A stretch of DNA of 64,000 nucleotides from Elephas maximus indicus (GCF_024166365.1 NC_064846.1:24635866-24699865); one strand, 5' to 3'. Positions 1-12,680 are shown, counted from the first letter of the stretch. The notes: a model not told the origin generated them from the letters alone. A program made the numbers and translations.

Positions 1-186
1 AGGCGTTCAGCTGCTAACTGAAAGGTGGGCAGTTGGAACCCACCAACCGCTTCGTGGGAGAAAGATGTGGTAGTCTGCTTCTGTAAAAATTGCAGCCTTG
101 GAAACCCTGTGCAGCAGTTCTACTCTCTCCTATAGGGTCTCTATGAGTCAGAATTGACTCGACAGCAACAGGTTTGGTTTGGGTTT
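1..186 (+). mobile_element. AfroSINE, cut by window edge
   Basis: tRNA-derived afrotherian SINE, long variant. The B-box-like segment (GTTGGAACCCACC), the middle segment around GTCTGCTTCTGTAAAAATTG and the tail GAGTCAGAATTGACTCGACA are present; the first bases of the tRNA head lie outside the window. It ends in a GTTTGGTTT-type tail. Confidence 0.85.
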
Positions 187-706
187 ATTCTAGCTTTAAG
201 GAAATATATTCCATTCATTTCTCCAGATTTGTATTTTGAGAATCAAACTAAATCATTAGATATGTATTTAGACTACATTATTTTGTCTTTTTGTAGAATT
301 ACTTTAATGAAATTGCCATTTGACATACTGCCATCAACTTGCATTGAAGGATATCATCGAAAGAGTCCTATGAAAGTAGCTACTTATTTTACTTTACTGC
401 CAGGTTGCTTTTGAGGACATTATTCTCTATAATATAATTTCCAATTTTATGAGGACCTGTAGTACAATTTTTTTCCAGATTTAATACCAGGAAAACAGTT
501 TCTCATGAAAACTTTGTTTCATAATACTCTGGTGAACATTGTGACTGTTGTCACTGAATATATTTCCCCCTTTTGCTACTGTGTAGATACGAGTCAAACT
601 TGTTGGTCATTTCTTACCTCTGTACAGAAATCATGACATACACTTTGCACATCAGTCGTACTTTATGTGTATGTATTAGTTTTAGTTTATATCTGTCCTG
701 TATTCT
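187..706. other. Unassigned A/T-rich spacer
   Basis: No exon, repeat family or RNA gene recognised. Only short chance ORFs. Confidence 0.5.
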
Positions 707-720
707 GTTTATCTCTGTGT

Positions 721-2052
721 TATTGTTGTTGTTAGGTGCCGCCAAGTCGGTTCCAACTCATAGCAACCTTATGTACAACAGGTGGTCCTGCGCCATCCCC
801 ACAACCGTTGTTATGCTTGAGTCCATTGTTGCAGCCACTGTTCCTATCCATCTCATTGAGGGCCTTCCTCTTTTTAGTTGACCTTCTACTTTCCCAAGCA
901 TGATGTCCTTCTCCAGGGACTGATCCCTCCTGATATGTCCAAAGTATGTGAGACGTAGTCTTGCCACCCTTGCTTCTAAGGAGCATTCTGGTTGTACTTC
1001 TTCCAAGACAGATTTGTTCATTCATTTTGTCGTCTGTGGTGTATTCAATATTCTTCTCCAATACCGCAATTCAAAGGCATCAATTCTGTTCGGTCTTATT
1101 CATCGCACAGCTTTCATGTGCACATGAGCCGACTGAAAACAACATGGCTTGGGTCAGGTGCACCTTAGTCTTCAAGGCGACATCTTTACTTTTCAACACT
1201 TTAAAGAGGTCTTTTTGTAGCAGATTTGCCCAATGCAATGTGTCATTTGATTTCCTGACCGCTGCTTCCATGGGTGTTGATTGTGGATCCAAGTAAAATG
1301 AAATCCTTGACAACTTCAAACTCTTCTCCATTTATCATGATGTTGTTTATTGGTCCAGTTGTGAGGATTTTTGTTTTCTTTATGTTGAGGCATAATCCAT
1401 ACTGAAGGCTGCATAGTCTTTGATCTTCTTCAGTAAGCACTTCAAGTCCTCTTCACTTTCAACAAGCAAGGTTGTGTCATCAGCATAAGGCAGGTTGTTA
1501 ATGTCTTCCTCCAATCCTGATGCCCCGTTCTTCTTCATAGAGTCCAGCTTCTTAGGTTATTTACTCAGCAAATAGACTGAATAGGTATGGTGAAAGGTTA
1601 CAACCCTGATGCACGGGTTTCCTGACTTTAAACCACGCAGTATCCCCTTGTTCTGTTCAAATGACTGCCTCTTGATCTATGTACAGGTCCCTCATGAGCA
1701 CAATTAAGTGTTCTGGAATTCCCATTCTTCACAATATCATCCATAATTTGTTATGATCCACACAGTTGAATGCCTTTGCATAGTCAGTAAAACTTAGGTA
1801 AACATCTTTCTGGTACTCTCTGTTTTCAGCCAGGATCCCTCTGACATCAGCAATGATATCCCTGGTTTTGTGTCCTCTTCTGAATCTGGCTTGAATTTCT
1901 GGCAGTTCCCTGTTGATATACTGCTGCGGCTGCTTTTGAATGATCTTCAGCAAAATTTTACTTGTGTGCGATATTAATGATATTGCTTGATAATTTCCAC
2001 ATTCGGTTGCATCACCTTTCCTGGGAATAGGCTTAAATATGGATCTCTTACA
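721..2052 (-). mobile_element. RTE (BovB-like) copy A, 5'-truncated
   Basis: Antisense RTE retrotransposon. Read on the minus strand it gives the RT region (ECGNYQAISLISHTSKILLK, FTDYAKAFNCVDHNKLW) and ends with the family 3' tail beside 724-740 (GTTGTTGTTAGGTGCC). The frame is broken by stops and frameshifts. GTTTATCTCTGT at 707-718 and GTTTATCTGT at 2053-2062 look like a decayed target-site duplication. Confidence 0.9.
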
Positions 2053-2062
2053 GTTTATCTGT

Positions 2063-3369
2063 ATAATCTTCCTCAAATCATTCTTTCCAATGGTGTAATG
2101 ATAGATGGATGGCATAAAAAATAAAGAAAAATAGATAGGCAAACAGATCCTGGCTATGACCACAGAGAGATTCATCATGCTAACCACAAACTTACTATGA
2201 ATCCACAAATCCCACTTTACAAATGCATACCATTGCCCTAAAAGGGGCAAGAGCAAGGGTCTATGACTGGCTTAGTGCAGCACAACTACACGACAAGAGT
2301 TACAACTCACATACAGGGCCTACAGTCATCATTTTTATGTTATGGCTTATTAATCAGTGATAAGAAGCTAGGGTCTTATGTGCTGAAATTGATCTCTGTT
2401 ATTACAGGTCTGATTTCTATTAGTATTATGAGGTTGAAATATGAAGGCAACTTACGTTGCCTAGAGATGTCGAGTGATATGAGGATTTGAAAGCATTTAT
2501 CAACAGAGTTACACAACATTAACACTTTTTAAAATGTATATCCAGTAAAATGGGAAAGTTGGAAGATAATTGTTTCCTTTAGTTGTTTGTATGATCATAC
2601 TGAAAGTTTGTGAAAAAACTCTGGCTGTTTTTTCAGGATACTAAAATAGTGGGTCACATTATGCCCAATAAATTTCTACTTCTGGAAATTAAAAGGTTGT
2701 CTGGTTGATTTATGGATTGATTTTTTTCTACTTTTTATTAAATTGTTTGGCGTCAAGGCAACATAGACTTTGTCTCTTGCTTAAGAAGGAAGTGGATCAT
2801 GACATTTTTATTATATGTCTTCAAGAATGACAGCCTCGACAAATCCTCCCTTGACATGCAAAAGTTTAAATAATGTGCCCAGATGCCTGAGGTCCTGGCA
2901 CTTGCGTCATTGGTGGTGCAGGTGGTCAAATAACTGTGATCTTTTACTCTATAAGTGTTCCAGGAAGAAAACGTTTTCCCCTGAGTGGTCTTAAAATGAC
3001 CACACAATGCTTCACTTTCCTTGGTATGTTGAAGATGTGATCTACAGGTTATGAAATATCTGGATCAAAAGAAAAAAAAATCACAGACATCTAACTATAT
3101 GGTTTACTCATCCCTGTTTTGTTAATTGGAAACTTCTGGGCGTTGATCAAATTTTGTGTCAAGATACTTGTCATTGTGTAAGTGTTGCCAATATGGTGAC
3201 TTGTTCCATGCACAGTCAGTGCTGGATTCACACACAAAAAAATGAGAATACAGAGCTACTCGTTGTGAGCACTTGGTCATGCTTGGTTGGCTGTAGCAAG
3301 ATAGGGTTAACCTGGTAGTATGAGTTCTGGAAATGGAGGAGAATGACCAGAAGAATAGTTGCTTGATGG
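2063..3369. other. Unassigned sequence
   Basis: About 1.3 kb with no recognisable gene or repeat; A/T-rich with short A runs near 3070. Confidence 0.45.
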
Positions 3370-3610
3370 CACATCTCGTTTATCCACTAAAATCTGTTCT
3401 CAATCCCAATATTCTCTATCTTAGTAAGTGGCACTCCAATAAAATCAATTGTTCAAGCGAGACGACTTGGAATCATCTTTGCACCCTTCTTTGCCTTCAT
3501 ACTTCAGCTCTAATTCATCAAAAAAAAAACCTGTATTCCATATGCAAAACTTTTTTTGAATCTAGACACTTGTTTCCATGTCATATCTTACCACCTCTTT
3601 CATACCATCA
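3370..3610 (+). mobile_element. L2 LINE relic
   Basis: Matches the remembered L2 3' region in order: a stretch like CTCTATCTTAGTAAGTGGCA, then TTGTTCAAGC, then a segment corresponding to 'gagtcatccttgattcc'. Heavily diverged. Confidence 0.5.
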
Positions 3611-3730
3611 TGTGTTACCCAAAGCTCTGCAGCTTTAATTTTTTACCTTCCCAAATTCATATCTATGCTCCACTCCACAACAGCAATCTTTAAATATATA
3701 TATATAAATCAGAATATATTAGTGCTATCA

Positions 3731-4080
3731 GTGGGACATTGATGGTTCAGTTGTAGAATTCTTGACTTCTATGCAGGAGACCCAGGTTTGATTCCAGGCC
3801 AATGCACCTCACATGCCGCCACCACCTGTCTGTCAGTGGAGGCTTGCATGTTGCTATGATGCTGGACAGGTTTCAGTGAAGCTTCCAGGCTAAAACAGAC
3901 TAGGAAGAAAGACCCAGTAATCTACTTCCAAATATCAGCCAATGAAAACTCTATGGGTCACAATGGTCCAATCTGTAACCAATCTTGTGGATGGCTCAGG
4001 ACTGGACAGCATTTCATTTCATTGTGCATGGGGTTTGCCTTGCGTCAGGGGCCAACTAGACCATAACCAACAACAACAAC
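3731..4080 (+). mobile_element. Old tRNA-headed SINE with RTE-like body
   Basis: The tRNA-like head (GATGGTTCAGTTGTAGAATT, B-box-like GGTTTGATTCC) is followed by a body that aligns with the 5' end of the full-length RTE at 40464-40665 (shared TTGCTATGATGCTGG, GACAGGTTTCAG, ACTAGGAAGAA). It ends in a decayed (AAC)n tail like the RTE 3' end. An older relative of the AfroSINEs. Confidence 0.75.
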
Positions 4081-4201
4081 ATACTAAACATAACAGTGAA
4101 TTCTCACTGCACTGTGGAAAAAATATTGAAGTAAAAGCATGGTTAGGAAGTGTGAGGAGAGGCTTCCTGAATCATCTATTCTGGATATCTATCTGCAGTG
4201 A

Positions 4202-4617
4202 TATCTTAGTTATCCAGTACTGCTACAGAAATACGAAAAGTGGGTGGCTTTAACAAACAGAAATTTATTTTCTCAGTTCGGATGCTAGAAGTCTGAATTC
4301 CCAGCGTTAGCTTTAGGGGAAGGCTCTCTCTGTCCTCTCTGGGGCAAGGTCCTTGTCTCTTTGCAGCTTCTGTTCCTGGGTTCCTTGGTGATCTTCACGT
4401 AGTTTGTATCTTCCCCTCCATTTGTGCTTGCTTTTTCTGTGCCTGATCTGCTGTTTTTATATCTCAAAAAGTGATTGATTTAAGACTCAACCTGCACTGA
4501 CATGGTCTCATTAACATAATGAAGAAAAAACTATTCTCAAATGGGATTACAACCACAGGTATGAGGGTGGCGATTTACAACTCATCATTTTTAGGGGACA
4601 CAATTCAATCCATATCA
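4202..4617 (-). mobile_element. Solo LTR, MaLR/ERVL-like
   Basis: Read on the minus strand it starts TGATATGGATTGAATTGTGT and ends in a GGATAACTAAGATA-type terminus, with the GGTGGCTTTAACAAACAGAA block typical of MaLR-class LTRs near its 3' end. No internal retroviral sequence adjoins it. Same kind of LTR as 19270-19695 and 61762-62242. Confidence 0.7.
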
Positions 4618-6116
4618 GGTGATGATGCCAGATAGAGCCAATGAGGCGTCTCCGCTAGAAAATAGGAAGGGGTATAGAATGTTAATCCTGTGTTTATGAG
4701 GAAGAGTTTTCACTGAGAAACCAACACTATCTCACTGGGTTACTCTTTGAAACAGAGAAGAAGAAGGCCTGGGACCATGGCTGAGTACGTGACCAGCCCA
4801 GTGGGTAAAAGGAAGACAAATGGATCATAAACCAAAACCTGCTGCCGACGAGTCAATTCTGACTCATAATGGCTCATGTGGGGAGCCAAATCACCACCTC
4901 AGCCAAATTTTCTCAACAGCCAAGCCAGCTGAGAGATCTATGGGCTCTGTATCAGTATAGGTGGAGCTACAGGTATATTTCTTCCACTGTGGTTGCTGGC
5001 AAGTAGGGAAAGACCTGTAGCTAAGTAGATCTAAATGGTGAGGTTTCATGGGGATTGCCCAGTGGGCCTCCCCTGGAGTAGAACAGCTGAGAAAGCCAGC
5101 GGCATTCTGGACTGCGTTGGGTTCTAGCCACTGGTAAGAAGAGGTGGACTGTGCCTTAACTGTTCTCTTTCCTCTCTGAAGTTTCCTATTCCCGAGACTA
5201 GTATGTAAGTGACTCAGCACTGCCTAATTACCTCTGCCCTTGATGAGTCTGCATCCCAAGGGGTAAGGGCTCAAGGACCCAGCCCCTTGCAGGTCAGGGA
5301 AGAGTGTTCATTGGCATAGTTCAAAGGAAAATGAGGCTAACTTAATAGAATGCTCTCATCTCTAGGTGAGTGTGGAGACTCTGTGTCAGGAAGTGAAATA
5401 ATTGCATTTTCTCCTAAAGCCGCCAGGAATAATTTCTACTGTAATGGTGAAAACAGGACTCTTTGCATCTCTGGACGTTTTACGTTGCAGGCTGTAATGA
5501 GCGAGAAAATGTCTTTCTTTTAATAGCTAATTCTCTGATGCTTCATGCCTGGGAAGGGTAAGTTGATGTCGCAAATTATCTTTGTCAGAGAGAGAGATGG
5601 AGCCAGGAGCAGCATCATTGCTTTGTCTCCTGCGTCACTTAGCTCTTGTTAGTGGAGCAAGAAAATTGGCACTTGTTTGCAACAAGACAGATTTTGAAAG
5701 AGTGGCCATCTCTAGGCACAGTCTCACCCAGGTGTAGGAAGAAAGGGGACACATGCTGGCTCAACGCTGCCCCAACCTCTCCCAGTATGCCAGACCCTAA
5801 CTGAATTCACAGGTGTGGGCTCTATAAACAGGCCCACCATCCACTTCTCTCCTCTTCCCTCTGCCCACACATCACCTCCCCTTCCAACCATCACCAGCAA
5901 CTCCTATGAGTTCCACAGACTCCTAGCATGATCTAGTGGTCTCTGCTCAAGAGCAAGGTTTAGCTAGGGAAGGAACCTGAGCATTAGTGGGAAGGAAGAG
6001 ATGACAGAGGTATGTGGGTGCTGAAGTGCATTGGACAATCCTTAGACCACATGCCCAGAGGAACACCGAGCACTTGTACCCTTTTGCCTTGGCCCATTTT
6101 CCACCTCCTTCTCCCA
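4618..6116. other. Unassigned sequence
   Basis: No gene recognised in about 1.5 kb. It contains only a short antisense AfroSINE tail (4829-4872). Confidence 0.45.
4829..4872 (-). mobile_element. AfroSINE tail fragment
   Basis: AAACCAAAACCTGCTGCCGA followed by GAGTCAATTCTGACTCATAA is the reverse complement of the AfroSINE 3' tail; the rest of the SINE is absent. Confidence 0.65.
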
Positions 6117-6134
6117 TAAAACAAAACAAAACAA

Positions 6135-6336
6135 AAACCAAACCAGGTACCATGGAATCGATTTCGACTCACGGCAACCTCATGTGTGTCAGAGTAGAAC
6201 TGTACTCCATAGGGTTACCAGTCGCTGATATTTCAGAAGTATGTCACCAAGCCTTTCTTTCCTGGTTCTTCTGGGTTGACTCAAACCTCCAACCTTTCGG
6301 TTAGTAGCCAAGTGCTTTAACCATTTGCAGCACCCC
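6135..6336 (-). mobile_element. AfroSINE (antisense)
   Basis: The tail (CCAAACCAGGTACCATGGAA ... TTTCGACTCACGGCAACC) comes first and the tRNA head (TTAGTAGCCAAGTGCTTTAA) last. The preceding AAAAC-rich run at 6117-6134 abuts the SINE tail side. Confidence 0.85.
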
Positions 6337-7762
6337 ACAAATTCTCCTTCTCCCTTAGAGACCTTGCTTTCCCTTTGTGGGAATGATTTTTCTTAAAGCA
6401 TGTTGTGGTTCTCTTCATGCTAAAATGCCTGCCTTGTTCTTCTTTCTTATAGGAATGAAAACTGCCCTCTTCTTTCTCTTCTGTTCACATTCCATACATG
6501 TGAGGAAGTGTCCTCATTTACAATGAACTTCCTGAGAATTTTTTGGTGTCCTTTTACTTGGAAGTCTTATTTCATAACAAGTGTTTCTGAAGGTCCTAAA
6601 TTTCAGGTATTTGACCAGATTAAACCTGGATTTGGATTTCAAATATCTATCCTTTGAATGTTTCATAAAGCTGTGCTTTACCAGGGACAAGAGAGAAAAA
6701 TGCTGTTGCCTATATGTACGTACATTCAAAACCTTGAACCAGTGATAATTCTGCTGATCTCTCATTTCTTGCATAGTAAAAACAAAAAGAAGTAATGCCA
6801 AGGAACTGCCTGATGGTACAATTTCATCAGATAATCTCTGGTACCTAATTAGGCTTTCTTTATGACCTCCAAAGGAATATTAAAAATAATATGCAATATA
6901 ATGTTCAAAGCACGCAATTAGCTCCCAGAAAACAGAGCTCGTGTTGATGTCTTATCTCAGACACAGGTGTTGTGGTCACACTAGGAGGTGGGATAACCTG
7001 AACTCCCAAGCTCTTTTGATGAGGTCTTTGCTTAGCTTTCTCTAACGAACATTACAAACTAATATTAGGCATTGGCATTAGGCAATATTTTTATCAAGAA
7101 ATTCACTAAAACACAGACTTGCGGAATGTTTAGGTCAGAAACAATCTTTGAAAGCATCGCGTTTAGTCTCCTAATTTTGCAAATGGAGACTTTTCTGAAC
7201 AAAGAGGTGAAGATACCCAGAGAGGTAGTGACATAACACATACCATTGCTCCATGACAACGGATAATTGGCCTTGTGTTCATACTTACTGATTCAGCTCA
7301 TGATTATGAGCCCTATTATAATGCTTGTGGCTAACCAGTATAAAATATACATACAACACAATGTATCCTCAACCTCAGACCTCATTTCTCTTCTGCACTG
7401 TAGTCTTATACTGCTAAATAATGTGCTTTGGTACCTCGATGAATAACCATTGAGGCAGAATAAATAAAAAAAAGGAAGAGGTAGATTTTGCATTTAATAA
7501 TGAATTCAAGAGACAGCTGTTTCACTCTGCTATGTAGTAATTGGCACGTAAGAGATTTGCAAAATGTAGTTAAATCTAAGTCTAAATATTAATCCAAGAA
7601 TTTTGAATGGCCTTTAGTTTTGAACCATAAGAATTTTATAAGGATACTTTTTTTTCAAGTCATAAATTAAAGAAACACATGCTTTTAGAATCCAAACCCT
7701 TTGGCTTATACCCAGCTCTAGCTGGTTGTCTTTCACTCTGACTTTTATGGGAGCCTCTATAT
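6337..7762. other. Unassigned sequence
   Basis: No gene recognised. A weak MIR-like patch near 7120-7250 (TTGCAAATGGAGAC) cannot be confirmed by eye. Confidence 0.4.
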
Positions 7763-8206
7763 CAGTTCCCAACATTGACTGGTCATCAGAATAATTTGTG
7801 AAGTCTTTTAAAAATGATATGCATTGGGTACTGGATGAATTCACGTATATGAAAATCTAGTAGAGGCAAACTCATCTATAATGAAAGGAAGCAGATCAGT
7901 AGTTGCCTGGGGCTGACAATGGAATGGACTGGAATGGGGTGTGAAGGAGGTTTTGGGGTGATGAAAATGTTCTATATCTTGATTGTGGGGTGGTAGTACA
8001 CAGGTATACACATTTGTTCATACTCATTGCACTGTACACTTAAAAGGATGCATCTTTTGGATGGAAATTATACCTCAATGAAGTTGATTACTCTCAAACA
8101 AAAAACTTTTTGAGGGCCCACTTCCAGAGATTTTGATTAAGCAGACCTGGTATGGGACCCTGGCATTAGCACAGGGGATTCTGGCGAGCAGTCAGGGTTG
8201 AGAACT
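7763..8206. mobile_element. MER5-like hAT relic split by L1M
   Basis: 7763-7822 (CAGTTCCCAACATTGACTGG) resembles one end of a MER5-type nonautonomous hAT element. 8105-8206 (CCAGAGATTTTGATTAAGCA ... CAGGGTTGAGAACTTC) resembles the other. The L1M 3' end at 7840-8100 lies between them. Confidence 0.5.
7840..8100 (+). mobile_element. L1M 3' UTR relic
   Basis: Carries the hallmark order of ancient mammalian L1 3' ends: GGTTTTGGGGTGATGAAAAT, then TTCTATATCTTGATTGTGG, then CATTGCACTGTACACTTAAA, then TTATACCTCAATGAAGTTGA. Confidence 0.8.
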
Positions 8207-8294
8207 TCTCTTCTAGATACTAGAGTCTAAGGTGAGCTTTCTCTGATTGGTCTGTGAGGTTCCAAATCAAGTGATTTTATCTTCTCCATTTAAA

Positions 8295-8324
8295 ATTATA
8301 TATATATATATACACACACATAAA
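8295..8324. repeat. (TA)n(CA)n microsatellite
   Basis: Uninterrupted TATATATA then CACACACA run. Confidence 0.9.
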
Positions 8325-8679
8325 CACTATTTTCAGGAAAAAAAAAGAGAAAAAATCCTTTTTTTTTTTTCAGAAGTATGTTTAAATTAGTTGATTTCCC
8401 AGGCTAGTATTAGGGAAGGAAGCTTTCTTTGATCTCTGTGAAATGCAAAGTAAACACTTTTTTTTTTTTTTTAAGCTTTGTGCTTTCCTCTCAAGAATAC
8501 AGGCCATTTCCTTGCCCTGGATTATTGATTCACTCTCCATTGTTTTCTGTATTCCCTGTTTCATCAGTGAATGTCGAGTGTTTGAAAGCCACTTTCTTTG
8601 GGTGTGTCAGAACTGCTTAATCTTAAGCAAGTGTGCACCTTTGAAATGTGTAAGATTTTAGCACAAGTAAGTACTGTGA

Positions 8680-8874
8680 AGACACTGGTGGCCCAATGGT
8701 TAAGCACTTGACTGCTAAGCAAAAGGTCAGCTGTTCGAACCCACCAGCCACTCTGTGGGAGAGCAATCCGGCAATCTGCTTCTGTAAAGATTACAGCCTA
8801 GGAAGCCTTGTGGGACAGTTCTGCCCTGTCTAATAGGATCGCAATGAGTTGGAATTGGCTAGAAGACACACAAC
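8680..8874 (+). mobile_element. AfroSINE, long variant, with TSD
   Basis: Head GGTGGCCCAATGGTTAAGCA, B box GTTCGAACCCACC, middle CAATCTGCTTCTGTAAAGAT, tail GAGTTGGAATTGGCTAGAAG. A perfect 11-bp duplication AAGTACTGTGA flanks it (8669-8679 and 8875-8885), so both ends are natural. Confidence 0.92.
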
Positions 8875-8903
8875 AAGTACTGTGAGAAATTAAGTTCCAT
8901 AAG

Positions 8904-8923
8904 CACACACACACACACACACA
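8904..8923. repeat. (CA)n microsatellite
   Basis: Ten CA units directly abutting the antisense SINE at 8924. Confidence 0.9.
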
Positions 8924-9030
8924 AACTCATTGCCATCACGTCAATTCCAACTCATAGCAACCCTATGGGACAGAGTAGAACTGCCCCATAAGGTTTCCAA
9001 GGAGCAGCTAGTGGATTTGAACTGCCAGCC
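8924..9030 (-). mobile_element. AfroSINE, 5'-truncated
   Basis: Tail-first AfroSINE (CGTCAATTCCAACTCATAGC ... AAGGTTTCCAAGGAGCAGCT); the tRNA head is missing after about 9030. Confidence 0.8.
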
Positions 9031-9239
9031 GGGGGCTCCATGGTCCTGTTTAATTGGCAGATATTTTGTCTCAGAAAGGTACCATTCTAAAGCAAGATGA
9101 GCCCCAGTTTATGCTCTTGAGGAGCCTTCAATAGTAGATCCTAAAGCCCCACACAAGGACTGTAGATGTAGTCACTACACAGCTAGACTCAGAGCTCATG
9201 TTTCCCTACGTATACTTCTTACCCTGTATTGTGACTGTC

Positions 9240-9365
9240 TCCTCCTCTAGACTGTGAGCCATTTCAGGGCAGGGATTGTGCATTTCAGGTTTGTGCTGTC
9301 AGTACCTAAAGCACTGCCTGGCCTAGACAATGTCCTTAGAAAATGTGCAGAGAATGAATGAATGA
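9240..9365 (+). mobile_element. L2 3' end relic
   Basis: AGACTGTGAGCCATTTCAGG, GGCAGGGATTGTG, AGCACTGCCTGGC and a terminal GAATGAATGAATGAAC follow the L2 3'-end order. Confidence 0.7.
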
Positions 9366-9870
9366 ACTTCAGAAGCCAAACCTTTGTAACTATGTATTGG
9401 AATGTACAAAATACAAGTGATTTAGAAAATGCAGTGTTTCCCATAATTGATGTCTTTGTACCAAACACTGTTTCCTTCTTTTGGATTATTCCTTTGGGTT
9501 ATTTTCCCAAAGTTGGATGAGACAGTCAAAGAATACAAGAAAATTTTCAAAGCATCTGCTGCATATACAGTATCAGGCTATATTCTATGTGGGACAGGCG
9601 AGAGGCTATGGAGCTAATGTACTTGGACAATGTGTAGATCTGGTTGACATCACATACCAACTTAATCATTGTTTTACAGATGAGATCTGAAGGAGGGCCT
9701 GTGCTCCAGGCTTCGAGAAATAAAGACATGCATTATTGTATTTCACAGTAGTCTACATTCCAACGTAGTATCTCCGTATGTCCATAGACTACTGTGTGTG
9801 TGTATAGAAATTCTGTTGCTGTTTCTACCAATGAAACATTTTTCTGTTGCGCTAATAAGATGCAGCAGTT

Positions 9871-10592
9871 ATGACCAAGGATGCAAAAAAGAGTCAGTTT
9901 GGTGACTGAATTTCTTTTCTCTGAAATCAGATGATCCCCAAATCTAAGTGCTCTCCTTTTGGGGTGCTTGTTTTGGTATACAAAGCTTCTTTGGTAGGAA
10001 ACCTGGGCTTTCTGACCCTTATCAGCATTAGTCCCCAATTCCAACCCCCTGTGTACTTCTTCCTCTGAAACTTATTATAGATTTCTGTTTTTCCTCTGCC
10101 ACCATCTCCAAGGTGCTAGTGAATTTTTTGGCCGAGAAAAATAGAGCATTTCTTTCTCCTGGTGTGTGATCCAAATGCTGATGTTTTTGCTATTTGTGAC
10201 TACTGAATGTTATCTCCGAGCCTGCAGACTCATTGAAACCAACTAGTGGCTGCATGCTCTATGCGTAGAGTTATCAATACTGTGTTTTCGGAAGGTTCAA
10301 CTTTTCTACTTCACTTCTATGAGTCCAAATCACCAACAACTTCTTTTGGGGCATTCCCCTACCCTTGGTGCTCTCCTGATCAGACACCCAGATAAATGAA
10401 TTACTCATTTCTCTTTTCTTTGTTTTTCAATTTCAGGCTTCATCCAGATGAGCTCTCTACTGGACATCCTTGTCTTCTATACCTTCCTTGTTGCCACTCT
10501 CTTGAGGATCATCTCAACTGTAGTCAAATTCAAAGTATTTCTCACTTTTTCTTCACATGTGACTGCTAGCAGACTCTTTTATGGGTTATGTA
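9871..10592 (+). pseudogene. Olfactory receptor pseudogene, N-terminal part
   Basis: Remnant of a class II odorant receptor (seven-TM GPCR of olfactory neurons). Recognisable pieces, in order but in shifting frames: VTEFLF from 9902; TM1/IC1 GNLGFLTLISISP from 9997 leading into PVYFFL (the TM2 PMYFFL motif); VIQMLMFLLFVTTECYL (TM3) near 10167-10217; INTVFSEGSTF (TM4/EC2); FFWGIPLPLVLS at the FFCDIPPLL position; QINELLIS; then GFIQMSSLLDILVFYTFLVA (TM5) near 10437-10495 and SSHVTA..LFYG (TM6) near 10550-10585. The stretch that should carry the MAYDRY motif is deleted between TM3 and TM4, and there are stops and frameshifts. The locus is interrupted at about 10593 by RTE copy B; its C-terminal part resumes at 12751. 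Non-functional. Confidence 0.85.
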
Positions 10593-12680
10593 TATGTTGT
10601 TGTTGTTAGATGCTGTCTAGTCGGTTCCAACTCATAGTGACCCTATGTACAACAGAACAAAACACTACCCAGTCCTATGCCATCCTCACAATCATCATTA
10701 TGCTTGAGCCCATTATTGCAGCCACTGTGTCAATCCATCTTGTTGAGGGTCTTCCTCTTTTTAACTGACCCTCTACTTTCCCAAGCATGATGTCCTTCTC
10801 CAGGAACTGATCCCTTGTGATAACATGTTCAAAGTATGTGAAACATAGTCTTACCATCCTTACTTCTAAGGAACATTCTGGTTGTGCTTCTTCCAAGACA
10901 TATTTGTTCATTCTTTTGGTAGTCCGTGGTATATTTGATATTCTTCACCAACACCACAATTCAAAGGCATCAATTCTTCTTCAGTCTTCCTTATTCATCA
11001 TCCAGTTTTCACATGCATATGAGATGATTGAAAACACCAGGAGCACCTTAGTCTTTAAGGTGACATTTTTGCTTTTCAACACTTTAAAGAGGCTTTTTGC
11101 AGCAGATTTGCCCAATGCAATGCGTTTTTTGATTTCTTGACTGCTGCTTCCATGGCTGTTGATTGTGGATCCAAGTAAAATGAAATTTTTGACAACTTCC
11201 ATTTTTTCTTCGTTTATCATGATGTTGCTTATTGGTCCAGTTGTGAGGATTTTTGTTTTCTTTATGTTGAGCTGTAATCCATACTAAAGGCTGTGGTGTT
11301 TGATCTTCATCAATAAGTGCTTCAAGTTTCCTTCACTTTCAGCAATCAAGGTTGTGTCATCAGCATAACATAGGTTTTTAATGAGTCTTCCTCCAATCCT
11401 GATGCCCCGTTCTTCTTCATATCGTCCAGCTTCTCGGATTATTTGCTCAGCATACGGATTGAATACGTATGGTGAAATACAACCCTGACTCACACCTTTC
11501 CTGACTTTGAACCACACAGAATCCCCTTGTTTTGTTCGCACAACTGCCTCTTGATCTATGTACAGGTTCCTCATTAGCACAATTAAGTGTTCTAGAATTC
11601 CCATTTTTCACAATGTTATCCATAATTTGTTATGATCCACATAGTCAAATGCCTTCGCATAGTCAATGAAACACAGGTAAACATCTTTCTGGTGCTCTCT
11701 GCTTTCAGCCAGGATCCATCTGACATCAGCAGTGATAACCCTGGTTCCATGTCCTCTTCTGAATCTGGCTTGAATTTCTGGCAGTTCCCTGTCAATATAC
11801 TACTGCAGCCGCTTTTGAACGATCTTCAGCAAAATTTTACTTGCTTGTAATATTAATGATATTGTTCCATAACTTCCACATTCAGTTGGATCACCTTTCT
11901 TGGGAATACACATAAATATGGATCTCGTCCAGTCCATTCTCCAGGTAGCTGTCTTCCAAATTTCTTGGCACAGACGAGTGAGCACTTCCAGTGCTGCACC
12001 CATTAGTTGAAACATCTCAATTGATATTCCCTCTATTGCTGGAGCCTTGTTTTTTGCCAATGTTTTCAGCGCAGCTTGGGCTTCTTCCTTCAGTACCATT
12101 GGTTCCTGATCATATGCTACCTCCTGAAATAGTTGAATACCAACCGATTCTTTTTGGTATAGTGATTATGTGTATTCCTTCCATCTTCTTTTGATGCCTC
12201 CTGTGTCATTTAATATTTTTCCCATAAAATCCTTCAGTGTTGCAACTTGAAGCTTGAATGTTTTCTTCAGTTCGTTCAGCTTGAAAAGTGCTGAGCATAT
12301 TCTTCCCTTTTTGTTTTCTCTCTCCAGATCTTTGCATATTTCATTATAAGACTTTACTCTGTCTTCTCAAGCCACCCTTTGAAATCTTCTGTTCAGCTCT
12401 TACTCTATCATCTCTTCCATTGCTTTAGCTACTTGATGTTCAAGAGCAAGTTTCAGAATCTCTTCTGACATCCATTTTGGTCTCTTCTTTCTCTCCTGTC
12501 TTTTTAATGATCTCTTGCTTTCATCATGTATGATGTCCTTGATGTCATTCCACAACTTGTCTGGTAGTGTTCAACACATCAAATCTATTCTTGAGATGGT
12601 CTCTAAATTCAGGTGGTATGCACTCAGGGTTGTACTTTGGCTTTCATGGACTTGTTCTAATTTTGTTCAGTTTCTACTTG
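10593..12680 (-). mobile_element. RTE (BovB-like) copy B inserted in OR pseudogene
   Basis: A 5'-truncated antisense RTE. Its (AAC)n-type 3' end is at 10593-10610 (GTTGTTGTTGTTAGATGCTG). On the minus strand it encodes RT fragments (HLIVLMRNLYIDQEAVVR, NLCYADDTTLIAES with the YADD catalytic motif, KNKAPAIEGISIEMFQ, DPTECGSYGTISLI) and the 3'-terminal domain. Several stops and frameshifts make it dead. Homology ends near 12675, corresponding to about 41590 of the full-length copy at 40464-43692. An A/T microsatellite follows. Confidence 0.92.

Noticed and set aside
1..186. tRNA gene in the SINE heads (B-box-like GTTCGAATCC motifs throughout)
   Set aside because: These are SINE promoters; no cloverleaf with acceptor pairing can be formed and the sequences recur as interspersed repeats.
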